Assembly: GCF_028204155.1 (NCBI RefSeq)
Contig: NZ_JAQLOI010000001.1
Coordinates: 2,294,001 to 2,358,000 of the forward strand
DNA: 64,000 nt
Reading direction: 5' to 3'
Origin: Vibrio algarum
GTDB taxonomy: Bacteria; Pseudomonadota; Gammaproteobacteria; Enterobacterales; Vibrionaceae
Below are positions 47,368-56,406 of this stretch, piece after piece. Both the position numbers and the translations under genes were made by a program. The notes under the pieces were generated by a model. The model saw only the letters and a program-made list of their open reading frames with translations. It was not told the DNA's origin and ran no database searches. How positions within the stretch are numbered: position 1 is the first letter of the stretch; every line of letters begins with the position of its first letter.

Positions 47368-48557
47368 TTAACAGATCGCGACGGCTTTTATCTGAGCCCA
47401 AACAACCAATCCTTCTATTAATCCGAGCTCTTTTGATGAGCGATTCGTGATGTTAGACAGAAGCCGTGTTCCTTTTTGTAACTCCAGAACCAGTATAGTT
47501 TCCCCTCTTAACTCCATATTGTGAATTTCAACGATAGTCGCTTGAACTTTGTTAAGAATAGAGCTTTCACATGGATAAGAGCGACAAATACTGACATCCG
47601 ACGCGAGAATTCGACAGCGCAATTTGTCGCCTATTGACCCCAAACATCGAGGGACTAAAAATGAAATACCATCGCTTGTTTCCAACTGGGTCAGATAATC
47701 TTTACACTGCATAGCAATTTGAGTATCTAATACACTACTGGTACTGGCACCAAACATGGGCTGATAGTGCGGGTTCGATAAAATGTGGCTCGCACTATCC
47801 GAGGTGATAATTCGTCCCTTTTCAAACAACACAACGTGGTCCGCTAATCTAGTGAGCTCTTCTACCGAATGGGTAACATACACAATAGGAATGGCCAGCT
47901 CATTATGTAACTTCTCTAAATACGGCAAAATATCCGTCTTTAGCACATTATCTAACGCCGATAGAGGTTCATCCATTAATAGTATTTTTGGTGACGTTAA
48001 CAAGGCTCTGGCAATAGCCACTCTCTGTCTCTCGCCACCAGATAAGTTCTGAGGACTCCGTTCAAGTAAATGACGGATACCAAGCAAGTCACAAACATCA
48101 TTCAAATGAACTTGCTGTTTTTCACGTGATACTCTTTTTTGGCCATATTCAAGATTTTTTAGAACGGATAGATGTGGAAATAAACCGGCTTCTTGAAAAA
48201 CGTAACCAATGTCCCTTAGGTGAGTAGGCAAAAAATAAGATGCCGTTGAATCCTGCCAGAGATTTTCACCTACTGAAAAGTAACCACAACCTAATTTTTC
48301 AAGCCCAGCCATTGCTCGTAAACATGTGGTTTTACCTGACCCTGAAGGGCCAAAAAAACCGTTACCCCGGTAGAAGGCAGATTGAGATCAACATTTAGGG
48401 CAAAGCACTCAAAACTAAGTTCAAATTTCGCGATTATTCTCTGATTCGGATCCAAATCTCGACCAGCAACAGGCATAAGTTTCGGACTATCCATTGTTTG
48501 TCCGTGTTTGTTTTCTATATGCTGGTTCCCTAGTGTTCCCTCTATAATCGTCGTCAT
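47368..48557 (-). CDS. modC: Molybdate ABC transporter ATPase ModC (frame break)
   Basis: After repair about 396 residues. The N-terminal part breaks at seven A on plus (48352-48358, about residue 67); with one more base Walker A reads FFGPSGSGKTTCLRAMAGLE. Then LSGGERQRVAIARAL, LLMDEPLSALD and a C-terminal Mop/TOBE domain (about 300-395). It powers molybdate import for FeMo-co. About 40 residues precede the usual ModC start, so a later Met (for example at 48495 or 48474) may be the true start. Confidence 0.88.
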
Positions 48558-48564
48558 ATCAACC

Positions 48565-49242
48565 TCAACTTAGTCTCGATTGATGGGCGTTATTCAACCA
48601 ATACATCAGTAACAATGCAATGAACGAAAACAGCACCATACCACCCGCTAGAATGTGGGCTTTCCCATATTCTAGCGCTTCTGCATAATTGTATATCTCC
48701 ACTGATACCACCCTCGTTTTTCCAGGAATATTACCTCCAATCATTAGTACAACACCGAACTCTCCGAGTGTGTGACAAAAACCCATTACCCCTGCTGAAA
48801 ATATTCCTGGCCATGCGAGAGGCAATGTAACCGAAGTAAAGGTATCCCACGGAGAAGCACGCAGAGTTGCGGCGACTTCCAGAGGGCGCTTTCCTATTGC
48901 ATCAAAAGCATTTTGAAGAGGCTGAATGACAAAAGGCAATGAATGGACGATACAAGCGATTGCAATACCCGCAAATGAAAAAGGTAATTGAGTTAACCCT
49001 AAGCTATCTACCAACTGCCCCACGGGACCCTTTGGCCCCATCAAAAGTAGTAAATAAAAACCTAATACAGTGGGTGGAAGAACCATTGGCAAGGTTAAAA
49101 GAGCGGTCACAGCCCCTTTATATTTACATTGTGTACTGGACAGCCACCACGCTGTCGGTATCCCTATTAATAACAACCAGAAGGTGACCACTAAAGCCAA
49201 TTTTAACGTGGTAATAATGACATCAAAATTTAGGTCCAACAT
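48565..49242 (-). CDS. modB: Molybdate ABC transporter permease ModB
   Basis: Permease of 225 residues with five to six membrane segments, LPMVLPPTVLGFYLLLLMGP and the loop GFCHTLGEFGVVLMIGGNIP that contacts ModC. It is coupled closely to modC (7 bases). Together with ModA and ModC it imports molybdate. Confidence 0.95.
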   Translation of the reverse strand: MLDLNFDVIITTLKLALVVTFWLLLIGIPTAWWLSSTQCKYKGAVTALLTLPMVLPPTVLGFYLLLLMGPKGPVGQLVDSLGLTQLPFSFAGIAIACIVHSLPFVIQPLQNAFDAIGKRPLEVAATLRASPWDTFTSVTLPLAWPGIFSAGVMGFCHTLGEFGVVLMIGGNIPGKTRVVSVEIYNYAEALEYGKAHILAGGMVLFSFIALLLMYWLNNAHQSRLS

Positions 49243-49269
49243 AGTTTGTCTCCCTACTTAGTATTAAGC

Positions 49270-50001
49270 TTACAAGTAGCCGAACAACGCCATCAAATCT
49301 CTTGCTCTGTCGCTGTTCAGATACTGCACAAATTGGACTGCACCGGTGTTATTTTCGTTAAGTAAAATGGCATCTTGCATAATGGGGTCATAATAATCAT
49401 TTGGAATATCCCAGTAAGAGCCGTCCGCCATTTTCTTGTCTCGGTATAACTGAGACTTGGCAAGAAAACCAACTTGTGCATTTTCGGTGACGACAAATTG
49501 GTAGGCGGCATTCAGCCCTTTACTCATAACAAACTTTGCCTGAACACTTTCGTAGATTCCCGCGTTTTCCATTACTTGCTGTGCGGCAAAACCATACGGC
49601 GCTAACTTAGGGTTAGCCATAGCGATATGTTTAACACTGTCTTTTAACAAAACATTGATATCACCATTAAATAACGTGGGGTCTGGCGACCACAACACGA
49701 GGCTCCCATAGGCGTAAGTGAACGAATCCGATGCATACCCCGCTTCTACTAATTTGGTGGGCCTTTTTTTATCAGCGGAAAGGAAAAGGTCAAATGGCGC
49801 ACCATTCACTACTTGAGCGTAGAGCTGTCCGGATGTCCCGGTACTTAATGTAATGTCATGACCTGTTAGTTTCTTAAAATCTTTGGCAATAACCTGCATC
49901 GCCCCATAAAAATTATTTGCTACTGCAATCATCACGGTTTCTGCCGATGCCGAATGAGAAAAACAAAATATCAACGCAATAAAAGTTCTTAATCTATTCA
50001 A
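49270..50001 (-). CDS. modA: Molybdate-binding protein ModA
   Basis: Periplasmic protein of 243 residues with a signal peptide cleaved near SASA-ETV, then VAVANNFYGAMQ-like start (here IAVANNFYGAMQVIAKDFKK), TLSTGTSGQLYAQVVNGAPFD and SADKKRP. These are ModA anion-site loops. It is the first of modABC. The 178 bases before it hold no clear sigma-54 or NifA site, so it may depend on readthrough from nifM or on another promoter. Confidence 0.94.
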   Translation of the reverse strand: MNRLRTFIALIFCFSHSASAETVMIAVANNFYGAMQVIAKDFKKLTGHDITLSTGTSGQLYAQVVNGAPFDLFLSADKKRPTKLVEAGYASDSFTYAYGSLVLWSPDPTLFNGDINVLLKDSVKHIAMANPKLAPYGFAAQQVMENAGIYESVQAKFVMSKGLNAAYQFVVTENAQVGFLAKSQLYRDKKMADGSYWDIPNDYYDPIMQDAILLNENNTGAVQFVQYLNSDRARDLMALFGYL

Positions 50002-50179
50002 ACCTATTCCTCCTTGAATTGGCCTGTAACACCAACGCTATTAATTGATTAGTCAGAAAATGTGTTCAATGGAGCGAGCATAAATAGGTTTGGCAGCCTA
50101 TTACTAAGGGCACAAGGACGTCTTGAGCGATTCGCGAAACTGAGTTCAATTTTAATGACATACTTAATTGCAAATGGCC

Positions 50180-51007
50180 TTACCGCACCAATCTCTCTAG
50201 CCATTCGCGCTGAAGATACGTCTTTGCTCTAGAGGCATGCTTTTCTTGCAAAAATGGCCACACCTCTTCAAAAGTAGCCACATATGCTGGCTTCTCGTCA
50301 TGGCATAAAACTAAATGAAATCCTAATTCAGTCTCTATCGGTTTGCTCACCCGCCCTTGAGGCAGGGAAAGAAGCGCAGAGGTAATCTCTGGATAAAGCT
50401 TCCCTTCTTCACACCAACCCAATAAGCCACTCTCTAACGCACTTGGGCACTCCGAATGTCGCATCGCTAAATCAGCGAAATTCTTTACATTTGCCTCTTC
50501 ACTAATTTTTGTTACACGCGCAAAGGCGTTGTCTGGTGTGTTCTCTACAAATTCATTATTTTTTGTGATCAAAATCTGACTCATTTTCCAAGTTCTTGCT
50601 CGAGAAAACTCCAATCGATTTTTGTTGTAATACGCTTTAGCCTGCTCAATATCTAGTTGAGGTATTTCACTCGCGACGAGATCCAAGACCATGTCACAAT
50701 GAAGTTCATCTTTAAGCGCGAATTTTAAACCTTCTACGGTAATACCTTGATGTTTGAGTGAGCGGTAAAATTGTTCTTCTGTTTCAAATTGCTGCACACA
50801 ACTAAAATAGGCATCCATCAAGTGAGCATTAGATACGGTAACGCTTTGCGCTTTATCAGACGCAAGTATTCCCGTCTGTAATTTATAAAGTTTGTCTACC
50901 TCTTGCTCTATGGTGGCTTTTTGAATACTCGACAAAAACTCTGGGTTTAGCTTATATTTTTCTGTCGCAAGCTTGATAGTTAAATAACGTCGCTTCTGTT
51001 TATCCAT
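50180..51007 (-). CDS. nifM: Nitrogenase maturation peptidyl-prolyl isomerase NifM
   Basis: Protein of 275 residues: helical N-terminal part and a parvulin domain (about 130-240, KMSQILITKN, LGWCEEGKLYPE, PIETELGFHLVL). NifM is needed to fold NifH in gammaproteobacteria. It is the last gene of nifUSVWZM, 77 bases after nifZ. Confidence 0.92.
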   Translation of the reverse strand: MDKQKRRYLTIKLATEKYKLNPEFLSSIQKATIEQEVDKLYKLQTGILASDKAQSVTVSNAHLMDAYFSCVQQFETEEQFYRSLKHQGITVEGLKFALKDELHCDMVLDLVASEIPQLDIEQAKAYYNKNRLEFSRARTWKMSQILITKNNEFVENTPDNAFARVTKISEEANVKNFADLAMRHSECPSALESGLLGWCEEGKLYPEITSALLSLPQGRVSKPIETELGFHLVLCHDEKPAYVATFEEVWPFLQEKHASRAKTYLQREWLERLVR

Positions 51008-51084
51008 TATCCTCTCCTAGCCAATTATCCCTTTTGATCACATAATTAGTGTGTTCGATATTACTCTCAATAACATGATTACCT

Positions 51085-51530
51085 TCAACAACACTCCAAC
51101 ACTCTTGCATCTACCTTAATTAGATAATCGGCCACCGAAATTTCGTATTCCAACCGACCATTATCCATATCACGGTGTACACGCTGAACTTCAACAACAT
51201 CGCCTTTCACTGCAATAATGCTTTGTTTAACTTTAAGAGCGAGCGTTAATCTTGCTTTATCCAAGGAGTGAAAAAGACAAGGTTCCCATGCTAAGGTTGA
51301 ATCAATCACTTCTGTCTCTCTGACACCGACAACTCGGTTGCTTTTAAGAAAAAAACCTGATAAACCACCTGATCTTGCAAAAAATAGCCCGAACTACGAA
51401 CCTCCCCTATTTCTCCTTGCTCAACCAATAAGTCACCTTTATCTAATCCGCTAAAACTACCATCATTACGTATATTTCTAACGACTCTAACTTCATCGCC
51501 CGCGGAAAATCGTGCTGCGTAACAATCCAT
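51085..51530 (-). CDS. nifZ: P-cluster maturation protein NifZ (frame break)
   Basis: The two halves are separate frames: MDCYAARFSAGDEVRVVRNI to VYQVFFL, then SNRVVGVRETEVIDSTLAWE to the end at 51085. They join with one added base at seven A on plus (51349-51355, about residue 60). Repaired length is 148 residues, equal to Klebsiella NifZ. NifZ acts in forming the second P-cluster of NifDK. The match of length is good evidence that the break is artificial. Confidence 0.88.
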
Positions 51531-51606
51531 ATATACCTCCTATGCCAGCAACCTCTCGGTCAACGTTTATCCACAAAAATTGGTTTTGCTTTTGTAAGAT
51601 CGGTAC

Positions 51607-51879
51607 CTAATCGTCACAATCGCTACATCCGTGGCAGTTCGATGGTGCAAATGCCAGTTCATTACCATTACGCATTTGGTTATAGGCAATCTTCAGCGCT
51701 TTTTTATAGTCTTTGGGCATCCATGGCGTTGGGTAACTTGTCAAAATATGACGAAATAGCCGGAGAATCTGAATGCGTTTAGATTGAACCAATACTGGTT
51801 CGTACTCCATTTGAAAATAATTGAAAAAATCTTCAACTGTTTCTAACTCTGACATATCGGGAGAAAAATCATCTATCAT
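51607..51879 (-). CDS. nifW: Nitrogenase-stabilising protein NifW
   Basis: Protein of 90 residues with the family core ELETVEDFFNYFQMEYEPVL and RLFRHILTSYP. NifW helps NifDK maturation or oxygen protection. The ATG at 51879 has an AAGGA box; the frame to 51936 overlaps nifV and is rejected. An unusual cysteine tail, NCHGCSDCDD, ends the protein. Confidence 0.88.
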   Translation of the reverse strand: MIDDFSPDMSELETVEDFFNYFQMEYEPVLVQSKRIQILRLFRHILTSYPTPWMPKDYKKALKIAYNQMRNGNELAFAPSNCHGCSDCDD

Positions 51880-51898
51880 CTTAGGATTCCTTTGTAGA

Positions 51899-53035
51899 TC
51901 AGGCAGCAATACAACGAACAAGAGAAAACAAGTCATCGTCTGTAGGCTGACATTTATGCTTTTCTGACCAGTATCTCAATGATGCGCGTAATCGTTCACA
52001 TTGTTCAGTACTCAGGTCGATACCCAAGTTTTTATAAACCAAACTTATCGCTTTGTTTCCAGAATGCTTACCCAAGACAAACTTGTGTTCTCGACCGACT
52101 AACGCCGGTGAAAACCCCTGATAATTATTAATATCTTTGATTAAGCCATCCACATGAACACCGGATTCATGGGTAAACACACCATCTCCGACGATGGCCT
52201 TTTGCGGAAGCGCTCGACCAGCAGCAATAGTGACATGGTTACTTAGCTTTGGAAGCGCCGTTAAGTCGATACCCGTATGACCTTTATTCAAGACAGCCAT
52301 CGCAACGGCAACTTCTTCAAGCGCAGCATTTCCCGCCCGTTCACCAAGGCCATTGACGGTAGTATTTACGGACGTTGCTCCAGCATCGATAGCGGCCAAC
52401 GTGTTTGCCGTGGCTAACCCTAGGTCATTATGAGCATGCATTTCCAACTCAAGATCACTATGCTGCTTTAATGCAAAGATAGACCGATAGGTTGTTTCCG
52501 GATCTAATATGCCAAGTGTATCGGCGAACCTTATGCGCTTCGCACCTGATCGTTGTGCAAGATCGGCCACTCTTAGCATGAGGTCTAGGTCTGCTCTTGA
52601 CGCATCTTCCATTCCTAGGCAAACATCAAAGCCACTATCAACTGCCAACAATAAATGCTGCTTGCAATGATCCAAAAGCTGACCAACCGAAAAGTTGAGT
52701 TTACTGCTGATTTGTTGATACGAGACGGGCATTGACAAGTCTACCCAATCTAAACCTAAACCCTGTGCACTGACGATATCGAATTGCGTCATCCGGCACC
52801 AAGCCATTGTTTTTGTCGTTGAGAGTGCTTGAGTGATGGCGAGAATAGTACGCTGTTCGTCTGCGCCCATGGCAGGAACACCCACCTCTAGCTCGGTGAC
52901 CCCTGCCGCTTCCAATTGCAATGCGATTGCCACTTTTTCTTCCGTCGAAAAAGCAACACCAGGGCTCTGTTCACCGTCTCTAAGCGTTGTATCATTAAAT
53001 ACAATTGCCGCTACTGGTTTTAATTGTCTCGCCAT
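51899..53035 (-). CDS. nifV: Homocitrate synthase NifV
   Basis: DRE-TIM enzyme of 378 residues with FNDTTLRDGEQSPGVAFS (about 13-30), HAHNDLGLATANTLAAIDAG and GLGERAGNAALEEV. It makes homocitrate for FeMo-co from 2-oxoglutarate and acetyl-CoA. The ATG at 53035 follows GAGG; the frame to 53140 overlaps nifS and is rejected. 2-isopropylmalate synthase is the distant alternative, ruled out by the nif context. Confidence 0.95.
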   Translation of the reverse strand: MARQLKPVAAIVFNDTTLRDGEQSPGVAFSTEEKVAIALQLEAAGVTELEVGVPAMGADEQRTILAITQALSTTKTMAWCRMTQFDIVSAQGLGLDWVDLSMPVSYQQISSKLNFSVGQLLDHCKQHLLLAVDSGFDVCLGMEDASRADLDLMLRVADLAQRSGAKRIRFADTLGILDPETTYRSIFALKQHSDLELEMHAHNDLGLATANTLAAIDAGATSVNTTVNGLGERAGNAALEEVAVAMAVLNKGHTGIDLTALPKLSNHVTIAAGRALPQKAIVGDGVFTHESGVHVDGLIKDINNYQGFSPALVGREHKFVLGKHSGNKAISLVYKNLGIDLSTEQCERLRASLRYWSEKHKCQPTDDDLFSLVRCIAA

Positions 53036-53090
53036 AATCACCTCAATGTACCTATCTTTTCGTTCTTTTATCCTTACGGTTGAACGAATA

Positions 53091-54316
53091 TTACGCATAC
53101 GCGGGAGTGAAACTCTCTTCTGCACCTTGTTGTTTGTCATTGTCCCAGTACGGTGATAGCGCCCTCAACCTTTCAACAATGGCTGGCAGTTGGTCTAGTA
53201 CGTGGTCGATATCATCGTCCTTTGTAAAACGCGAAAGAGAAAAACGCAGAGTCCCGTGCGCAGCGGTGAAAGGTATATCCATCGCTTTCATTACATGAGA
53301 AGGCTCTAAAGAACCTGATGTACATGCGGAGCCTGAAGAGGCGGCTATACCCACTTGATTCATGAGCAGTAATATTGCCTCACCTTCAATATATTCAATC
53401 GCAATATTGCTCGTATTCGGTACACGTTCACGGGGATTACCTGTTACAAACGTATTGGGAATCCGGGAAAGAATCCCTTGCTCCAAACGGTCTCTCATCA
53501 TAGCAATTCGCCCCATCTCTTCTGTGACCGCTTGCTGTGCTAAATCCGCGGCAACACCCAAGCCAATAATTGATGCGGCATTTTCTGTTCCAGCTCTACG
53601 CCCACGTTCTTGATGACCTCCTCGAAGCAATGGACGAAAACGTGTTCCTCGTTTTAAGTAGAGCGCACCGACCCCTTTCGGCGCATGAAATTTATGCCCT
53701 GATAATGACAACATGTCGATACCTGTTCTATCAACACAAATAGGCATTTTTCCAATTACCTGAACCGCATCAACGTGAAACTGAGCGCCGACTCTTTTTG
53801 CTGCTAATGCGAGTTTTTCTATCGGAAAAATCGTACCCGTTTCATTGTTCGCCCACATGAACGAGACAACCGCAACTCGCTCATTCAGTGCTTTCACATA
53901 AGCATCTGTATCTAGCCGTCCTTTGTTGTCCACACCAATCCAGTGAACTAAATAACCTTTCCGCTCTAGAGTCTGACAAAGCTCTAACGTTGCAGGATGC
54001 TCGACCACCGAAGTTACAATCTCTTTTTTTGTGGCTGAGCTTCAAGTGCAGACATGATGGCGGTAGTCGTTGCTTCTGTAGCAGAAGACGTAAATATAAC
54101 CTCAGAGCTGTATTTTGCTCCTATCAGAGACTGTACCTTCTCACGAGCTTTTTCCATGGAACGACCAACGGTTGAACCTAGCTCATAAATGGAGGATGGA
54201 TTTCCATAAAATTCGTCTAGATAGGGAATCATTGTATCTAATACTTTTGGGTCAATACGTGTGGTTGCATTGTTATCTAGATAAACAAGTTTTGCTGGCG
54301 CATTACTAGGCATCAT
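53091..54316 (-). CDS. nifS: Cysteine desulfurase NifS (frame break)
   Basis: PLP enzyme providing sulfur to NifU. The N-terminal part (VYLDNNATTRIDPKVL) stops after QPQKK at seven A of the coding strand (plus 54024-54030, about residue 96). With one more base it continues EIVTSVVEHPATLELCQTLE. The PLP lysine is in LSGHKFHAPKG and the active cysteine in SSGSACTSGSLEPSHV. Repaired length is about 408, normal for NifS. It overlaps nifU by 11 bases. Confidence 0.9.
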
Positions 54317-55223
54317 AAGTCGCCTCCTTTAGATTACTTTCCTGCACAGGGAAAACCGTTACACTAATACCGAGCGCTTCAGATACCTTTGTCTCAATAC
54401 TCGCTAAGGTAAGCCCTGAAAGACTACAGCTCGTGCAACTACCAGTGAGTGACACAAACACCAAATCATCTTCAATATCCACGAGTTCAATATTGCCCCC
54501 GTCAGCAACGATAGCGGGCCGCATCTCTTCAATCACCGACTCCACTACCCGAATGCGCTTAATTAAATCTTTTTGGCTCATTACTGGTTCCAACGTTTCT
54601 ATCCTGCGCTCTTTCGGCTTTGGTGGGATAAGGTCGGCGACCACATCTGACGCTGAAGTCTGCAAACACTCTTCTAGTACCCATTCGATTTTTTCATGAC
54701 AGGATTCGCAAGCGCCACCAGCTTTGGTGTAGTTAATCACCTCTTCTAGCGTGCTCAGTTGATTCGCTTCGACTACTCGTTTGATCATTAGATCGTCTAT
54801 TGCGAAACACTTGCAAATGAGTTCCCCTTCTTCATGGTCATCATCTAGCTGTTCACCTCGATAATCCGCAACAGCAGCATGCAAGGCTTCCATTCCCATT
54901 ACAGAACAGTGCATTTTTTCTGGGGGCAAACCGTCTAGGTATTCCGCAATTTCTTTATTGGTTACCTTCAGTGCCTCATCCAATGTTTTACCAATAATAA
55001 TTTCCGTCAAAGCCGATGATGATGCGATAGCACTGCCACATCCAAAGGTCTGAAAACCTGCATCTTCTATCACTTCGCTGTCTTCATTCACCTTAAGGCG
55101 AAGACTTAGCGCATCACCACAACTCAATGAACCAACATCTCCCTTAGCATTACCATCGGACAATAATTTTGCATTTCTTGGCTGAAAGAAGTGTTCCTTC
55201 ATCTTCTCAGAGTAATTCCACAT
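54306..55223 (-). CDS. nifU: Iron-sulfur scaffold NifU
   Basis: Three-part scaffold of 305 residues: IscU-like domain (1-125, with CGDALSLRL, FGCGSAIASSSALTE and MHCSVMG), a central 2Fe-2S BFD-type domain (CKCF, CESC, about 137-175) and a C-terminal Nfu domain with CTSC (about 270). AAGGAG precedes the ATG. It heads nifUSVWZM under a sigma-54 promoter with a 17-base tandem repeat in its leader. Confidence 0.96.
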   Translation of the reverse strand: MWNYSEKMKEHFFQPRNAKLLSDGNAKGDVGSLSCGDALSLRLKVNEDSEVIEDAGFQTFGCGSAIASSSALTEIIIGKTLDEALKVTNKEIAEYLDGLPPEKMHCSVMGMEALHAAVADYRGEQLDDDHEEGELICKCFAIDDLMIKRVVEANQLSTLEEVINYTKAGGACESCHEKIEWVLEECLQTSASDVVADLIPPKPKERRIETLEPVMSQKDLIKRIRVVESVIEEMRPAIVADGGNIELVDIEDDLVFVSLTGSCTSCSLSGLTLASIETKVSEALGISVTVFPVQESNLKEATYDA

Positions 55224-55240
55224 AAGCGCTCCTTGCTTTA

Positions 55241-55290
55241 TAGGTATCTCAACGAAATAGGTATCTCAACGAAATAAGTATCTAAACGAA
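55241..55290. repeat. 17-base tandem repeat in the nifU leader
   Basis: Three units of TAGGTATCTCAACGAAA: the first two are identical (55241-55257 and 55258-55274), the third differs at two positions and lacks the last base. It lies between the nifU promoter and the ATG, so it is transcribed as part of the leader. Confidence 0.9.
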
Positions 55291-55297
55291 TGTACGC

Positions 55298-55313
55298 TGG
55301 CACCTGTTATGCT
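55298..55313 (+). promoter_or_regulatory. Sigma-54-like promoter facing away from nifU
   Basis: TGGCACCTGTTATGCT has the perfect -24 element TGGCAC and GC ten bases later. It points to plus strand, where no gene begins before the terminator at about 55553. It could start a small RNA of about 230 bases or be a chance match. Confidence 0.4.
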
Positions 55314-55336
55314 CGACTTCCTTTGTAATTCAACGC

Positions 55337-55352
55337 TGCAAGCACCACACCA
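55337..55352 (-). promoter_or_regulatory. Sigma-54 promoter of nifUSVWZM
   Basis: On the minus strand TGGTGTGGTGCTTGCA has GG and GC ten bases apart and a perfect TTGCA. The nifU ATG is 113 bases downstream. The NifA site at 55468 is 116 bases upstream. Confidence 0.78.
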
Positions 55353-55467
55353 AAAATCACATTAACTTTATCTACTTGATATTATTGAAAATTAAAATAT
55401 GTGAACTTGATCAGGTTTTCGTCTTCTGCACTTTTTGAACGGTTTTGTTACAAACCAACGATAAGAT

Positions 55468-55483
55468 TGTCGTAAAGCTGACA
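55468..55483. promoter_or_regulatory. NifA site for nifU
   Basis: TGTCGTAAAGCTGACA fits TGT-N10-ACA and differs at only one base from the rnf/nifLA site. Confidence 0.82.
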
Positions 55484-55524
55484 ATCCATTGTCGGCCAAG
55501 GCAATTATTGGGAACTATCTGTGA

Positions 55525-55553
55525 CAAAAAAGGAGAGTAAATACTCTCCTTTT
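55525..55553. terminator. Terminator after fdxB
   Basis: AAGGAGAGTA and TACTCTCCTT pair around a two-base loop (55530-55551). TTTTTT follows on the minus strand, ending nifENX-fdxB, and TTCTTT on plus, so it can work both ways. Confidence 0.85.
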
Positions 55554-55578
55554 CTTTAACTGTATACAAAAAACCTAA

Positions 55579-55875
55579 CTATGCGGGTGCTACGACAGGC
55601 TCAAAGCTATGGCAGTTTTTTGGACAAACTTTTGCGCAAGAGCCACAGCCAATGCAATCTAATTCATCTTCGATGACCATTGTCATCATCATTTCATCTT
55701 CATCATAGTAATCATCGTCTTCGTCAATATCTTCTTTTTCGACAAGATTAAAAACGTCTCTCGAACAGACTTTATAGCAGCGCCCACAACCGATACAGCT
55801 ATCACTATCTAATGCTTTGATAAAACTCGGTTCCCAGCTTTCACCACCTCTGGTTAATCCTTTAATTGTACTCAT
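55579..55875 (-). CDS. fdxB: Nif-specific ferredoxin FdxB (ferredoxin III)
   Basis: Two-cluster ferredoxin of 98 residues: CIGCGRCYKVCSRDVF and CIGCGSCAKVCPKNC. Between them is a very acidic insertion (EDIDEDDDYYDEDE). The start MSTIKGLTRGGESWEPSFIK is typical of the nif-specific group. The ATG at 55875 has AAGGAT; the longer frame to 55896 is rejected. It is the last gene after nifX, 42 bases on. Confidence 0.92.
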   Translation of the reverse strand: MSTIKGLTRGGESWEPSFIKALDSDSCIGCGRCYKVCSRDVFNLVEKEDIDEDDDYYDEDEMMMTMVIEDELDCIGCGSCAKVCPKNCHSFEPVVAPA

Positions 55876-55917
55876 TCGAATATCCTTATTATTCACTAAA
55901 GTTTCTGCGTTGGTTAT

Positions 55918-56406
55918 TTACCACTCTTCATCCATTAATCGGTCTAAACGCTCTTCGACATGATCAACCGCCAGTTTTTTACGTTCTGATAGCTTTAATG
56001 CCCTCGCTAACCAACCCATAGGTTGACCTTTTAATTCCGCTTGAATATCTGCTATCTGGGTGTGAATATTTGCCCCTACCGATACTTTTACGGGATTAAT
56101 ATCATGAGACAACAACTGCCGAATAGCCGCCGCTCCGCATGCATTACAATAAATCGCAGAGCATTCTTCTAAATCACTAATACGAGCGGGTAACTTGTCA
56201 TGTGTATTTTCATCAATTGTTGGGTACTCAATCGCCTCAACCAGAGACCATCGTTCTTCTGAAATACCATAGATAAGTACACATTTAGCCATGCCAAAAT
56301 GCTGATCTACGTGGTGCCTATCTCTCGTAGCAAAGGCAACCTTTAGGCTAAACTGCTCCGCATTTGGTAAGGGTTCAATATGAAGCTTTCTTTCACTCTT
56401 TATCAT
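55918..56406 (-). CDS. nifX: FeMo-co carrier NifX
   Basis: Protein of 162 residues with a NifX/NafY-like fold: VAFATRDRHHVDQHFGMAKC (about 23-42) and CNACGAAAIRQLLSHDINPV. It holds NifB-co or the VK-cluster between NifB and NifEN. It overlaps the nifN end by four bases. Confidence 0.93.
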   Translation of the reverse strand: MIKSERKLHIEPLPNAEQFSLKVAFATRDRHHVDQHFGMAKCVLIYGISEERWSLVEAIEYPTIDENTHDKLPARISDLEECSAIYCNACGAAAIRQLLSHDINPVKVSVGANIHTQIADIQAELKGQPMGWLARALKLSERKKLAVDHVEERLDRLMDEEW

